This document shows, in pieces, positions 31,886 through 40,933 of a stretch of 64,000 bases of DNA (position 1 is its first letter; the number at the start of each line of letters is the position of its first letter). Origin of the DNA: Microbacteriaceae bacterium (GTDB lineage: Bacteria > Actinomycetota > Actinomycetes > Actinomycetales > Microbacteriaceae); the NCBI GenBank assembly GCA_025464995.1, contig JAODMO010000054.1:1-64000 (forward strand), written 5' to 3'. The position numbers were made by a program, and so were the translations under genes. The notes beneath the pieces were generated by a model that was given only the letters and a program-made list of their open reading frames with translations, was not told where the DNA came from and did not search any database.

Positions 31886-33727
31886 ATGCCTGCCTCACCG
31901 ACCCCTACGGGTCATCGGGATGAACGCGGGGGCACTCTCGCCTCCATCGTGCGTCTCTACCCCTACGCCAAGCCCGCCCTGCCCCGAATCGCGCTCGGAA
32001 TGGTCTCCGCCCTCATCGCGGGCGTCGTCGCGCTGCTCATCCCACAGGTGCTGCGGCAGCTCGTCGACGGGCCACTCGCCGATGGCGACGCCAACCAGAT
32101 CTGGCCCGCCTTCGCGGTCGTGCTCGGGCTCGGCGTACTCGAGGCCGTGCTCATCGCCCTCCGCCGCTGGTTCGTGCTGACCCCAGGCACACACATCGAG
32201 GCGCGCATGCGCAACGCGCTCTACGCGAAGCTGCAAGACCTGCCGGTGAGCTTCCACGACCGCTGGCCGAGCGGCCAGCTGCTCTCGCGCGCGGTGAGCG
32301 ACCTCAACCTCATCCGCCGCTGGATCTCGTTCGGTCTCGTGCTGCTCGTGGTCAACGTCGTCACGATTCTCGTCGGCTTCGTCTTCCTCGTGAACATCTC
32401 GTGGATCCTCGGCGTCGCCTTCATGGTGTGCTCGATCCCGCTCTGGGTCTACGGCTACCTCTTCGAGAACAAGTACTCCCGCGTCACCCGCCGCAGCCAA
32501 GACCAGTCGGGCGACCTCGCCACGACGGTCGAGGAGTCGGTGCACGGCATCCGCGTCCTCAAGGCGTTCGGCCGCGGCAAGTACGCGCTCAAGAACTTCG
32601 CGTCGCAGGCGGAGGACCTCCGCGGCACCGAGATCGAGAAGGCGCGCGCCATCGCGGGCATCTGGCTGTGGCTGCTGCTCGTGCCCGACGTGACCTTCGC
32701 GCTGTGCCTGCTCGGCGGGGTGTGGCTCGCCTCCGACGGACAGATCAGCGTCGGCGAGCTCGTCGCGTTCTTCGCGACCGCGACCGTGCTGCGCTTCCCC
32801 GTCGAGTCGATCGGATTCCTGCTGTCGATGACCTTCGACACCCGCACGGCCACCGACCGATTCTTCGAGGTGATGGACTCGGAGAACACGATCGTCGACC
32901 CCGTCCATCCCGCGACGATCACCGAACCGCGCGGACACCTCGTCTTCGACGACGTGCACTTCCGGTACCAGGATGCCTCGGCCGACCGGCCCGACCTCCT
33001 CGACGGCATCCGGCTCGAGTTGCAGCCGGGCGAGACGATGGCCATCGTGGGCATCACCGGCTCGGGCAAGTCGACACTCACCGCGCTCACCACGCGTCTC
33101 TACGACGTCACCGGCGGCGCCATCCTGATCGACGGGGTCGATGTTCGTGACCTCGGGCGGATCGAGCTGCGCACCCACATCGCGATGGCGTTCGAAGACG
33201 CGACGCTGTTCTCGGCGTCGGTGCGCGACAACGTGCTGCTCGGGCGCCCCGACTCGTCCGAGGAGGAACTGGCCTCCGCCCTGCGGATCGCGCAGGCCGG
33301 CTTCGTGTACGACCTGCCGCTCGGGCTCGACACCAAGGTGGGCGAGGAGGGCCTGAGCCTCTCCGGCGGCCAGCGCCAGCGCCTCGCGCTCGCCCGCGCC
33401 GTCGCCGCGAAGCCGTCGGTGCTCGTGCTCGATGACCCCTTGTCGGCGCTCGACGTCGACACCGAGGCACTCGTCGAGGCTGCGCTGCGGGAGGTGCTCG
33501 CCTCGACGACGGCGCTCATAGTGGCCCACCGGCCGTCGACGGTGACGCTCGCCGACCGTGTCGCGCTGCTCGAAGACGGGCGCATCACCGCCGTCGGCAC
33601 GCACTCGCAGCTGCTCGCGACGAACGACCACTACCGTTTCGTCATCTCCAGTCTCGAAGACGAGGAGAAGCGCGAACGCGTCGACAGGCAAGCACGACTC
33701 GAAGAGGAAGAGGAGGTGGGCGCGTGA
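31886..33727 (+). CDS. ABC exporter half, degenerate-site subunit of a heterodimer
   Basis: A 613-residue type IV ABC exporter half with six membrane helices (about 25-310) and a nucleotide-binding domain. Walker A is GITGSGKST and the signature [14 protein letters not shown] is canonical. Walker B is [12 protein letters not shown], with Asp at the place of the catalytic Glu. This is the pattern of the degenerate half in TM287/288-like heterodimers. It overlaps the second half by four bases. Substrates may be drugs or lipids; this cannot be read from the sequence. The start is the first ATG after the purH spacer. Confidence 0.9.
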   Translation: MPASPTPTGHRDERGGTLASIVRLYPYAKPALPRIALGMVSALIAGVVALLIPQVLRQLVDGPLADGDANQIWPAFAVVLGLGVLEAVLIALRRWFVLTPGTHIEARMRNALYAKLQDLPVSFHDRWPSGQLLSRAVSDLNLIRRWISFGLVLLVVNVVTILVGFVFLVNISWILGVAFMVCSIPLWVYGYLFENKYSRVTRRSQDQSGDLATTVEESVHGIRVLKAFGRGKYALKNFASQAEDLRGTEIEKARAIAGIWLWLLLVPDVTFALCLLGGVWLASDGQISVGELVAFFATATVLRFPVESIGFLLSMTFDTRTATDRFFEVMDSENTIVDPVHPATITEPRGHLVFDDVHFRYQDASADRPDLLDGIRLELQPGETMAIVGITGSGKSTLTALTTRLYDVTGGAILIDGVDVRDLGRIELRTHIAMAFEDATLFSASVRDNVLLGRPDSSEEELASALRIAQAGFVYDLPLGLDTKVGEEGLSLSGGQRQRLALARAVAAKPSVLVLDDPLSALDVDTEALVEAALREVLASTTALIVAHRPSTVTLADRVALLEDGRITAVGTHSQLLATNDHYRFVISSLEDEEKRERVDRQARLEEEEEVGA

Positions 33728-35538
33728 GCATCGGCGGAGTCGAGGGGGTCGAGGGCGAGGAACGCCACGACTTCACCACGGCGGAGAGCAGGCAGATCCG
33801 AGACCGGTCGCTGCGGCTGCTCGGGTCGCTGCTGCGCCCGGAGCGCGGTCGGGTCATCCTCACCATGGTCGTCGTGATCATCAGCACGGCCGCCCAGGTG
33901 GCCGGGCCGGCACTCATCGCCTACGGCATCGACCGCGGGCTGCCCGCACTGCTCGACCGCGACTGGTTCCCGATCGGTGCGACCGTGGCTGCCTACCTCG
34001 TGGCGGGCATCGTCGGTGCGGTGCTCATCGCCTGGTACACGGTGCTGACCGCGAAGATCGGCCAGGCGATCCTGTTCGACCTCCGCACCCGCGTCTTCCT
34101 CCACACGCAGCAATTGAGCCTCGAGTTCCACGAGAGCTACACGAGCGGACGCATCATTGCGCGCCAGACGAGCGACCTCGACTCGATCAAGGAGCTGCTC
34201 GACTCGGGCGTCAACCAGCTCGTGCAGGGTGCGCTCTACATGGTGTTCGTGGCCGTGGGCATGTTCCTCGTCGACGGCACGAGCGGACTCATCCTGCTCG
34301 CGGCCCTCGTGCCGCTCGCCGTCCTCACGCGCTGGTTCCAGAAGCGCTCGCAGCGGCTCTTCCGCCGCACGCGGGTCGCTTCCGCCCGACTCATCGTGCA
34401 GTTCGTCGAGACGATGACGGGCATCCGCGCGGTCAAGGCGTTCCGCAAGGAGAAGCGCAACGAGAAGGAGTTCGGCGACCTCGTCGAAGACTACCGCGAC
34501 GTCAATTCGAAGGTCATCCAGCTGTTCGGCATCTTCGACCCGGGTCTCGTGCTCATGGGCAACGTCACGCTCGCCGTCATCCTCGTGGTCGGCGGACTCC
34601 GCGTCGCCGACGGCAGCCTCGCCATCGGAGCCCTGCTCGCCGCCCTGCTGTACGCCCGCCAGTTCTTCGGGCCCGCGCAAGACATGGCGATGTTCTACAA
34701 CTCGTACCAGTCGGCCGCCGCCGCGCTCGAGAAGATCTCCGGCGTGCTCGAGGAGAAACCGGGCGTCGCCGACCCGACAGACCCCATCGACCTCTGGGCC
34801 GCGAACGGCGCAGTCGAGTTCGAGGGCGTCGAGTTCGCGTACAGGGCCGACCGCGTCATCCTGCCCGAATTCGACCTGGCCATCCCAGCCGGGCAGACGA
34901 TCGCCCTCGTCGGGTCGACCGGTGCGGGGAAGTCGACACTCGCCAAGCTCATGGCGCGCTTCTACGACCCGAGCCGCGGTCGCGTCACCCTCGACGGCGT
35001 CGACCTCCGGCGGCTGCATCCGAAAGACCTGCGTCGTGCCATCGTCATGGTGACGCAGGAGGCGTACCTGTTCTCGGGCTCCGTGGCGGAGAACATCGCA
35101 CTCGGCAAGCCGGATGCGACGATGGTGGAGATCGTGGCCGCCGCCAAGGCGGTCGGTGCACATGAGTTCATCGAATCGCTCCCCGCCGGCTACGAGACCG
35201 ACGTGAACAAGCGAGGTGGGCGGGTCTCTGCCGGGCAGCGTCAGTTGCTCTCGTTCGCCCGGGCGTTCCTCGCCGACCCCGTCGTGCTCATCCTCGACGA
35301 GGCGACGGCGTCACTCGACATCCCGAGCGAACGCCTCGTGCAGGAGGGGCTGACGACGCTGCTGGCTGACCGCACCGCGATCATCATCGCGCACCGCTTG
35401 TCGACCGTGGCGATCGCCGACCGGGTGCTCGTGATGGAGCACGGGCGGATCGTCGAAGACGGAACGCCCCGCGACCTCATCGCGGGCACCGGACGTTTCG
35501 CGCAGTTGCACGCGGCCTGGCGCGACTCACTCGTCTGA
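33724..35538 (+). CDS. ABC exporter half, catalytic subunit of a heterodimer
   Basis: A 604-residue partner of the preceding gene: six membrane helices after a charged 40-residue lead, then the ATPase domain. Walker A is GSTGAGKST and Walker [13 protein letters not shown] with the normal catalytic Glu. The signature is [14 protein letters not shown], with Ala for the second Gly. In the dimer this altered signature faces the Asp-type Walker B of the partner, so both defects fall in the same site. The GTG at 33724 overlaps the upstream stop (GTGA). Confidence 0.9.
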   Translation: MSIGGVEGVEGEERHDFTTAESRQIRDRSLRLLGSLLRPERGRVILTMVVVIISTAAQVAGPALIAYGIDRGLPALLDRDWFPIGATVAAYLVAGIVGAVLIAWYTVLTAKIGQAILFDLRTRVFLHTQQLSLEFHESYTSGRIIARQTSDLDSIKELLDSGVNQLVQGALYMVFVAVGMFLVDGTSGLILLAALVPLAVLTRWFQKRSQRLFRRTRVASARLIVQFVETMTGIRAVKAFRKEKRNEKEFGDLVEDYRDVNSKVIQLFGIFDPGLVLMGNVTLAVILVVGGLRVADGSLAIGALLAALLYARQFFGPAQDMAMFYNSYQSAAAALEKISGVLEEKPGVADPTDPIDLWAANGAVEFEGVEFAYRADRVILPEFDLAIPAGQTIALVGSTGAGKSTLAKLMARFYDPSRGRVTLDGVDLRRLHPKDLRRAIVMVTQEAYLFSGSVAENIALGKPDATMVEIVAAAKAVGAHEFIESLPAGYETDVNKRGGRVSAGQRQLLSFARAFLADPVVLILDEATASLDIPSERLVQEGLTTLLADRTAIIIAHRLSTVAIADRVLVMEHGRIVEDGTPRDLIAGTGRFAQLHAAWRDSLV

Positions 35539-35545
35539 TATCGCT

Positions 35546-35611
35546 GCTGGTTGCGCGCCCGGTCTCGATACGGGCCCTGGCGGGCCCTGCTCGACCCGCT
35601 GCTACTCGGCG
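35546..35611. repeat. Degenerate ctggttgag/ctcgatacg intergenic repeat
   Basis: Between the ABC exporter and the alkyltransferase-like gene. It contains ctggttg, then the 12-mer ggtctcgatacg (35561-35572), which is identical to part of the full repeat at 53680-53691, then two gggccc blocks and a ctactcgg end. The stop codon of the minus-strand gene (35602-35604) lies in the repeat. Confidence 0.6.
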
Positions 35612-35922
35612 GGTGAGTGCCGGGCGGCCGCGAGGTCGACGCGGAACACCCCGTTCGACCACTTCACCGGCGTGCTCTCGGCACGATAGTGCTCGAGCGC
35701 TCGCGACTCGTGGTCGATCAGCGGGTGCCCGCTGGCACGGATGACGCGCCACCAGGCGACATCCGACCCGTAACGGGCCATCACCGAACCGACGGCGCGA
35801 GAGGCGCGGGATCCGAGTGTCGCCGCAACGTCGCCGTAGGTCATGACGCGACCCGAGGGGATCGACTCGACCACCTCGAGCACCCGCGACACGAAGTCGT
35901 CCGGCGCGGCGTCGGGCGCCAC
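35602..35922 (-). CDS. Alkyltransferase-like (ATL) DNA-binding protein, MGMT family
   Basis: A 106-residue protein matching the DNA-binding domain of O6-alkylguanine transferases: FVSRVLEVVESIPSGRVMTY, GDVAATLGSRASRAVGSVMA. The active-site motif PCHR is replaced by AWWRVI, so the alkyl-accepting Cys is absent, which defines ATLs. In relatives these bind alkylated bases and hand them to nucleotide excision repair. The GTG start at 35922 shares one base with the stop of the upstream GNAT gene. The end lies in an intergenic repeat. Confidence 0.88.
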   Translation of the reverse strand: MAPDAAPDDFVSRVLEVVESIPSGRVMTYGDVAATLGSRASRAVGSVMARYGSDVAWWRVIRASGHPLIDHESRALEHYRAESTPVKWSNGVFRVDLAAARHSPAE

Positions 35923-36374
35923 TACAGCTCGAGCGCGCCGATGTGCTCGCCGTACTGGGTCTCGCCGATGATCTTGAACCCCACGGCGAGGAAGAAGTCC
36001 TCGGGCCCCTCTTCGCCCGGTTCCCAGATCACCGTGAGCCGTGTGAATCCCCGCGAACGGGCCTCGTCGGCGAGGGCGAGCACCGCGAAAGTCCCCACTC
36101 CGAGGCCCTGCGCGTCTGCGGCGACGTTGATTCGCCAGATGCAGCTGCGGAACTCCTCTTGCGGGTTGTCGGGGTCGAAGTTGCCCCGGATGAAGCCGAC
36201 GACCGTGTCGTCTTCGAGCACGACGCGCGGCCACGAGGTCAGCGGGTCGATGTACGCGTCGGCGATCGCGTAGGACGTCGGGGTGACGAACTGCTCCTGA
36301 CCGGGACGCAGAGTGAGCCCGTTCGCAGCCACGATCGTCTTGGCCGACAACTCTTCAAGTCTCAACTCAGGCAT
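35922..36374 (-). CDS. GNAT family N-acetyltransferase
   Basis: A 150-residue single-domain GNAT. The acetyl-CoA binding motif A is INVAADAQGLGVGTFAVLAL (about residues 84-103), and motif B is DFFLAVGFKIIGET near the C-terminus. The substrate is unknown. The ATG at 36374 was chosen because the long frame upstream to 36911 runs antisense to the SDR gene. It is translationally coupled to the ATL gene, suggesting a shared transcript but not necessarily a shared role. Confidence 0.85.
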   Translation of the reverse strand: MPELRLEELSAKTIVAANGLTLRPGQEQFVTPTSYAIADAYIDPLTSWPRVVLEDDTVVGFIRGNFDPDNPQEEFRSCIWRINVAADAQGLGVGTFAVLALADEARSRGFTRLTVIWEPGEEGPEDFFLAVGFKIIGETQYGEHIGALEL

Positions 36375-36471
36375 GGCAACAGGGTATCCCGCGTCGACAG
36401 CGAGTGCCATGTTTGTTACCCAGGGCCCGCCGTGAGAGGGTAGCGGCACACCGACAACGATGTGGGGGAGC

Positions 36472-37230
36472 ATGACCGCAACACCGAGAACCGCCGTCGT
36501 CACAGGGGCTGCCCGCGGCATCGGGGCTGCCATCTCCCTGCGCCTCGCCCGCGAGGGCCACCGAATCGCCGTCATCGACCTCGACGAAGACGACACCTCA
36601 GCGACCGTCGACGCCATCCGCGCCGCGGGAGGCGAGGCGATCGGCATTGGCGCCGACGTCTCCGACTCGCTCGAAGTGCCGGCGGCGATCGCGCGCGTCG
36701 TCGCCGAACTCGGGCCGCCCACCGTGCTCGTCAACAACGCCGGCATCCTGCGCGACAATCTCCTCTTCAAGATGACGGATGGCGACTGGGACTCGGTCAT
36801 CGGAGTGCACCTCCGCGGCGCCTTCGTCATGAGCAGGGAGGTGCAGCGCCACCAGGTCGCGGCGAAGTGGGGGCGCATCGTGAACCTGTCGAGCACCTCG
36901 GCGCTCGGCAACCGCGGTCAGGCCAACTACGCGGCGGCGAAGGCGGGGCTTCAGGGCTTCACCAAGACGCTCGCGATCGAGCTCGGGCCCTTCGGCGTCA
37001 CCGTCAACGCCATCGCCCCCGGACTCATCGCCACCGACATGCTGCGCGGCACCGCCGAGCGCCTCGGCGTGCGGCTGGACACCTACCTCGGCGACGCCGC
37101 GATGGACATTCCCGTTCGACGCACGGGTGTCCCCGCCGACGTTGCGGCGGCGGCGGCCTTCTTCGTGAGCGAGGAGGCGTCGTTCGTCTCCGGACAGGTG
37201 CTCTATGTCGCGGGCGGTCCGAAGGCGTGA
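36472..37230 (+). CDS. SDR oxidoreductase, FabG-like
   Basis: A 252-residue short-chain dehydrogenase. The cofactor site is [16 protein letters not shown], followed by the NNAG motif ([13 protein letters not shown]). The catalytic residues are Ser in [11 protein letters not shown] and Tyr-Lys in YAAAKAG. The pattern resembles 3-oxoacyl-ACP reductases, but a true fabG role is unproven here, away from other fatty-acid genes. A gggggag Shine-Dalgarno sets the ATG at 36472 over the one 12 bases upstream. Confidence 0.87.
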   Translation: MTATPRTAVVTGAARGIGAAISLRLAREGHRIAVIDLDEDDTSATVDAIRAAGGEAIGIGADVSDSLEVPAAIARVVAELGPPTVLVNNAGILRDNLLFKMTDGDWDSVIGVHLRGAFVMSREVQRHQVAAKWGRIVNLSSTSALGNRGQANYAAAKAGLQGFTKTLAIELGPFGVTVNAIAPGLIATDMLRGTAERLGVRLDTYLGDAAMDIPVRRTGVPADVAAAAAFFVSEEASFVSGQVLYVAGGPKA

Positions 37231-37277
37231 GCGGCAGCATCCGTCGACCAGACACGACCGACCACATGCACCCAACT

Positions 37278-37294
37278 GTCTCGATGTCGAGATA
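37278..37294. promoter_or_regulatory. TCTCGA-N2-TCGAGA palindrome upstream of icd
   Basis: The sequence gtctcgatgtcgagata lies about 60-77 bases upstream of icd. Its 14-bp core matches the palindrome ahead of sucC (24116-24129) except for the two central bases, implying a shared regulator of TCA-cycle genes. Confidence 0.55.
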
Positions 37295-37354
37295 GTTTGC
37301 GGAGCGAGTAGGCTGGAGGTGCAACCCGCCGGCACGTTCAATGAGGAGATTCGC

Positions 37355-38569
37355 TTGTCCAAGATCAAGGTAGAAGGCACCGTCGTCGAACTCGATGGCG
37401 ACGAGATGACCCGCATCATCTGGCAGAAGATCAAGGACACCCTGATCCACCCGTACCTCGACATCAACCTCGAGTACTACGACCTCGGCATCGAGCACCG
37501 CGACGCGACCGACGACCAGGTCACGATCGACGCAGCGCACGCCATCCAGAAGCACGGCGTCGGCGTCAAGTGCGCCACGATCACGCCTGACGAGGCGCGC
37601 GTGGAGGAGTTCGGCCTGAAGAAGATGTGGAAGAGCCCGAATGGCACCATCCGCAACATCCTCGGCGGCGTCATCTTCCGCGAGCCGATCATCATCTCCA
37701 ACATCCCGCGCCTCGTGCCCGGGTGGAACAAGCCGATCATCATCGGCCGCCACGCGTTCGGCGACCAGTACCGCGCGACAGACTTCCGCTTCGCGGGCAA
37801 GGGCAAGCTCACCGTCGAGTTCACGCCCGAAGACGGCTCCGAGCCGCTCAAGTTCGAGGTCTACGACGCCCCGGGCGACGGCATCGCCCAGGTGCAGTAC
37901 AACCTCGACGAGTCGATCATCGACTTCGCGCGCGCGAGCCTCAACTACGGCCTCACCCGCAACTACCCGGTCTACCTCTCGACGAAGAACACCATCCTTA
38001 AGGCCTACGACGGCCGATTCAAGGACATCTTCGAGGAGATCTTCCAGGCGGAGTTCAAGGAGAAGTTCGACGCCGCCGGCCTCACCTACGAGCACCGCCT
38101 CATCGACGACATGGTTGCCTCGGCCATGAAGTGGGAGGGCGGCTACGTCTGGGCCTGCAAGAACTACGACGGCGACGTGCAGAGCGACACCGTGGCGCAG
38201 GGCTTCGGCTCGCTCGGCCTCATGACCTCGGTGCTCTCCGTTCCCGACGGCTCCGTCGTCGAGGCGGAGGCAGCACACGGCACCGTCACGCGCCACTACC
38301 GCCAGCACCAGGCAGGCAAGCCGACGTCGACGAACCCCATCGCCTCCATCTACGCGTGGACCCGCGGCTTGTCGCACCGCGCCAAGCTCGACGACAACCC
38401 CGCGCTCGCCGAGTTCGCCGCGACACTCGAAGACGTGGTCATCAAGTCGGTCGAGGCCGGCCACATGACCAAGGACCTCGCGCTGCTCGTCGGACCGGGC
38501 CAGAAGTGGGAGACCACCGAGGAGTTCCTCGACACGCTCGACAAGAACCTGGCCGCGCGCTTGGCGTAG
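37355..38569 (+). CDS. icd: NADP-dependent isocitrate dehydrogenase
   Basis: Oxidises isocitrate to 2-oxoglutarate in the TCA cycle. The 404-residue dimeric (eukaryote-like, class II) form is shown by [19 protein letters not shown], the substrate loop [14 protein letters not shown] and [17 protein letters not shown]. The later [15 protein letters not shown] and [16 protein letters not shown] carry the cofactor-site residues. The start is a TTG at 37355 after gaggag; no ATG or GTG fits the conserved N-terminus [14 protein letters not shown]. The preceding palindrome is shared with sucC. Confidence 0.95.
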   Translation: MSKIKVEGTVVELDGDEMTRIIWQKIKDTLIHPYLDINLEYYDLGIEHRDATDDQVTIDAAHAIQKHGVGVKCATITPDEARVEEFGLKKMWKSPNGTIRNILGGVIFREPIIISNIPRLVPGWNKPIIIGRHAFGDQYRATDFRFAGKGKLTVEFTPEDGSEPLKFEVYDAPGDGIAQVQYNLDESIIDFARASLNYGLTRNYPVYLSTKNTILKAYDGRFKDIFEEIFQAEFKEKFDAAGLTYEHRLIDDMVASAMKWEGGYVWACKNYDGDVQSDTVAQGFGSLGLMTSVLSVPDGSVVEAEAAHGTVTRHYRQHQAGKPTSTNPIASIYAWTRGLSHRAKLDDNPALAEFAATLEDVVIKSVEAGHMTKDLALLVGPGQKWETTEEFLDTLDKNLAARLA

Positions 38570-38578
38570 TCGCACCTC

Positions 38579-38908
<330 letters not shown>

Positions 38909-38985
38909 TGTTGAGGGGCGAACAATCGACCCGTAGGAGCCTTCCGAGCGTCGGTTGTCAGCCCCTCCCCTTCCGAAAGGCACCC

Positions 38986-39675
38986 ATGACAATCCGCGCG
39001 GCAGCAGACGGTTCGGCGCTCGGCAACCCCGGACCGGCCGGCTGGGCCTGGTACGTCGACGACGACTGCTGGTCGGCTGGCGGCTGGAAGCACGCCACGA
39101 ATAACCAGGGCGAGCTCATGGCGGTGCTGCAGCTGTTCCGTGCGACCGCGCACCTGCCCGACGACCTGCTCATCCTCTGCGACAGCCAGTACGTCATCAA
39201 CTGCGTGAGCAAGTGGATGCCGGGATGGAAGCGCAAGGGATGGCGCAAGGCGGACGGCAAGCCGGTGATGAACGTCGAGCTGCTGAAGGAGATTGATGAG
39301 GCGCTCGTCGGGCGCACCTACCGCTTCGAGTGGGTGAAGGGCCACGCCAACCACCCGCTCAACGAGGCGGCCGACGCCCGCGCACGGGCGGCCTCCGAGG
39401 CGTTCCAGCGTGGCCGCCCCGTCGACGCCGGCCCCGGCTGGGTGCGCAGCGGCGATGCGGATGCCGCGGCTCCCGTCGTGGCGTGGATCCCCGCCGCAGA
39501 CGCAGCCGCCCCGCCCGAGCCCTCCCTGTTCTCGTTCGACGACGAGCCGGCCGACGGGTCCGCCGTGACCGTCGAGGTCACCGCGAGGCTGACCCACCAG
39601 CAGCACGAGCGACTGCTCGTACTCGCATCACGACAGGGAGTGAGCGTCGAGCAGGCGCTCGCCGACCTCGTCTAG
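38986..39675 (+). CDS. rnhA: Ribonuclease HI with C-terminal extension
   Basis: Degrades the RNA strand of RNA-DNA hybrids. The catalytic DEDD residues are visible: Asp in AADGSALGNPGPAGW, Glu in ATNNQGELMAVLQL, Asp in LLILCDSQYVINCV and the last Asp in HANHPLNEAADARARAA. The domain spans residues 1-145. A further 85 residues follow: an Ala/Pro-rich linker, then TARLTHQQHERLLVLASRQG, which looks like a ribbon-helix-helix-type piece. The ATG at 38986 has gaaagg upstream. The extension could add nucleic-acid binding; this is inference. Confidence 0.9.
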   Translation: MTIRAAADGSALGNPGPAGWAWYVDDDCWSAGGWKHATNNQGELMAVLQLFRATAHLPDDLLILCDSQYVINCVSKWMPGWKRKGWRKADGKPVMNVELLKEIDEALVGRTYRFEWVKGHANHPLNEAADARARAASEAFQRGRPVDAGPGWVRSGDADAAAPVVAWIPAADAAAPPEPSLFSFDDEPADGSAVTVEVTARLTHQQHERLLVLASRQGVSVEQALADLV

Positions 39676-39693
39676 AACCGCCGACACAGCGGC

Positions 39694-40176
39694 TCAGGCG
39701 CAGGTCGTGCCGAGCTTCAACAGCGACTCCTGCACCGCCGTCGCCGACGATTGCACGGCAGCCTGGTCGCCCGCTTCGGGGTTGGCCGCGTAGGTCTCGA
39801 TCTGTGCGGCGAACGCCGTGAGGGAGTCGGTGGCGTCGTCGACGACGGCACCCACCTCCTCGTTCGTGACATCGTCGCCGGTGGTCTGGAAGGCGTCGGC
39901 GAGCGAGTTGACCGCTGCGACGGCGGCGGCCGGGTCGGCATTGATGTCGGGCAGGCCGCTGAACTGGGTGATCGTTTCCGACACGCCGGCCTTGACGGCA
40001 TCGCACGCCTCCGCCTTCGACTGGCCGGAAGCGTCCGACGTCGAATCGGGTGCCGCGCTCGACGAGCGTGCGCCCGACGGCTCGGAAGACGCGTTCGACG
40101 CGCATCCCACCAGCAGGAGGGCGGCGAGGCCGATGCCGGCGAGTGCGGTGGTTGCGGTGCCGCGCGAGGGTGCCAC
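39694..40176 (-). CDS. Hypothetical lipoprotein
   Basis: A 160-residue secreted lipoprotein. The signal peptide carries the lipobox ALLLVGC near residue 21. A Ser/Ala/Asp-rich linker follows, then a helical domain of about 110 residues with two Cys (near residues 48 and 159) that could pair. Segments such as EEVGAVVDDATDSLTAFAAQ suggest a four-helix bundle. The GTG at 40176 has aggag just upstream. No family is recognised. It lies convergent with rnhA. Confidence 0.75.
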   Translation of the reverse strand: MAPSRGTATTALAGIGLAALLLVGCASNASSEPSGARSSSAAPDSTSDASGQSKAEACDAVKAGVSETITQFSGLPDINADPAAAVAAVNSLADAFQTTGDDVTNEEVGAVVDDATDSLTAFAAQIETYAANPEAGDQAAVQSSATAVQESLLKLGTTCA

Positions 40177-40292
40177 GATTCTCCTGGGGATTTGGGTGTG
40201 CCGGCTCCGTGCCCGCTGTTCCCAACCTATCGGCGCACGGCAGATTGTCCCAACCCCTTGCCGACGTGAGGCGGCGAGCGGCGGGGCATACG

Positions 40293-40330
40293 GCGAGGGG
40301 CGGGCCGGAGAACTCCGGCCCGCCCCTCGC
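40293..40330 (-). terminator. Terminator after hsp20
   Basis: An 18-bp perfect stem (40293-40310 with 40313-40330) with a minimal loop lies 13 bases past the hsp20 stop on the minus strand. Confidence 0.85.
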
Positions 40331-40342
40331 AATGCGACCGTA

Positions 40343-40780
40343 CTATTTCGCGATGCTCTCCTGGTTCTGTGTGGACGAGGAGCCGTTCGCGGTCACGGCG
40401 ACTTTGCGCGGCTTCGCGCGCTCCGTGACCGGGATCATCACGCTCAGCACGCCGTTGTCGTAGTTCGCGCTGATCTTTTCGCCGTCGACGCCCTCGCCGA
40501 GGGTGAACTGGCGCAGGAACGAACCGCTCGGCCGCTCCTGAGCGAGCCACTTGACGCCTTCCCTGCCTCGCACCGTGCGCTCAGCCCGGATGGTGAGCAG
40601 CTGGCCGTCGACATCCAGGTCGACCGTGCCGGGGTCGATGCCCGGGAGGTCGGCATTGAGGATGTAGTGGTCGCCGTCGCGGTACAGGTCGATCGGCATG
40701 AGACGCGGGCTGTTGCGCGTGTCCATGAGTTCCGCGGCGAAGCGATCGAGATCGCGGAACGGATCGAAGAGAACTGCCAT
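40343..40780 (-). CDS. Hsp20/alpha-crystallin family small heat-shock protein
   Basis: An ATP-independent holdase of 145 residues. The short N-terminal arm (AVLFDPFRDLDRFAAELM) precedes the alpha-crystallin domain (about 35-130: HYILNADLPGIDPGTVDLDV, FTLGEGVDGEKISANYDNGV). The C-terminal IPV motif in LSVMIPV is a little inside the usual IXI position. The ATG at 40780 sits eight bases after aaggag; an upstream GTG adds only six residues. HAIR and CIRCE operators lie 60-115 bases upstream, so control by both HspR and HrcA is likely. Confidence 0.94.
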   Translation of the reverse strand: MAVLFDPFRDLDRFAAELMDTRNSPRLMPIDLYRDGDHYILNADLPGIDPGTVDLDVDGQLLTIRAERTVRGREGVKWLAQERPSGSFLRQFTLGEGVDGEKISANYDNGVLSVMIPVTERAKPRKVAVTANGSSSTQNQESIAK

Positions 40781-40839
40781 CGTTATCAACTCCTTCACGT
40801 CGGGCCGCCGTCCGGCGGCACCGTACCCATCGGTCAGAA

Positions 40840-40860
40840 GTTGAGTCGACTCGACTCAAC
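40840..40860. promoter_or_regulatory. HAIR element (HspR operator) upstream of hsp20
   Basis: The 21-base palindrome gttgagt-cgactcg-actcaac matches the HspR-associated inverted repeat CTTGAGT-N7-ACTCAAG with only the outermost base of each arm changed. HspR normally represses dnaK/clpB and, in some actinobacteria, hsp20. Confidence 0.82.
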
Positions 40861-40869
40861 GCAAAAATG

Positions 40870-40896
40870 TTAGCACTCAAGCTGCGAGAGTGCCAA
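40870..40896. promoter_or_regulatory. CIRCE element (HrcA operator) upstream of hsp20
   Basis: TTAGCACTC-N9-GAGTGCCAA matches the CIRCE consensus TTAGCACTC-N9-GAGTGCTAA except for one base. It lies 9 bases beyond the HAIR element, giving tandem heat-shock operators. Confidence 0.85.
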
Positions 40897-40933
40897 GCCG
40901 ATGTGGAAGCAGACTCCTCCCGGCAATCGAGGC

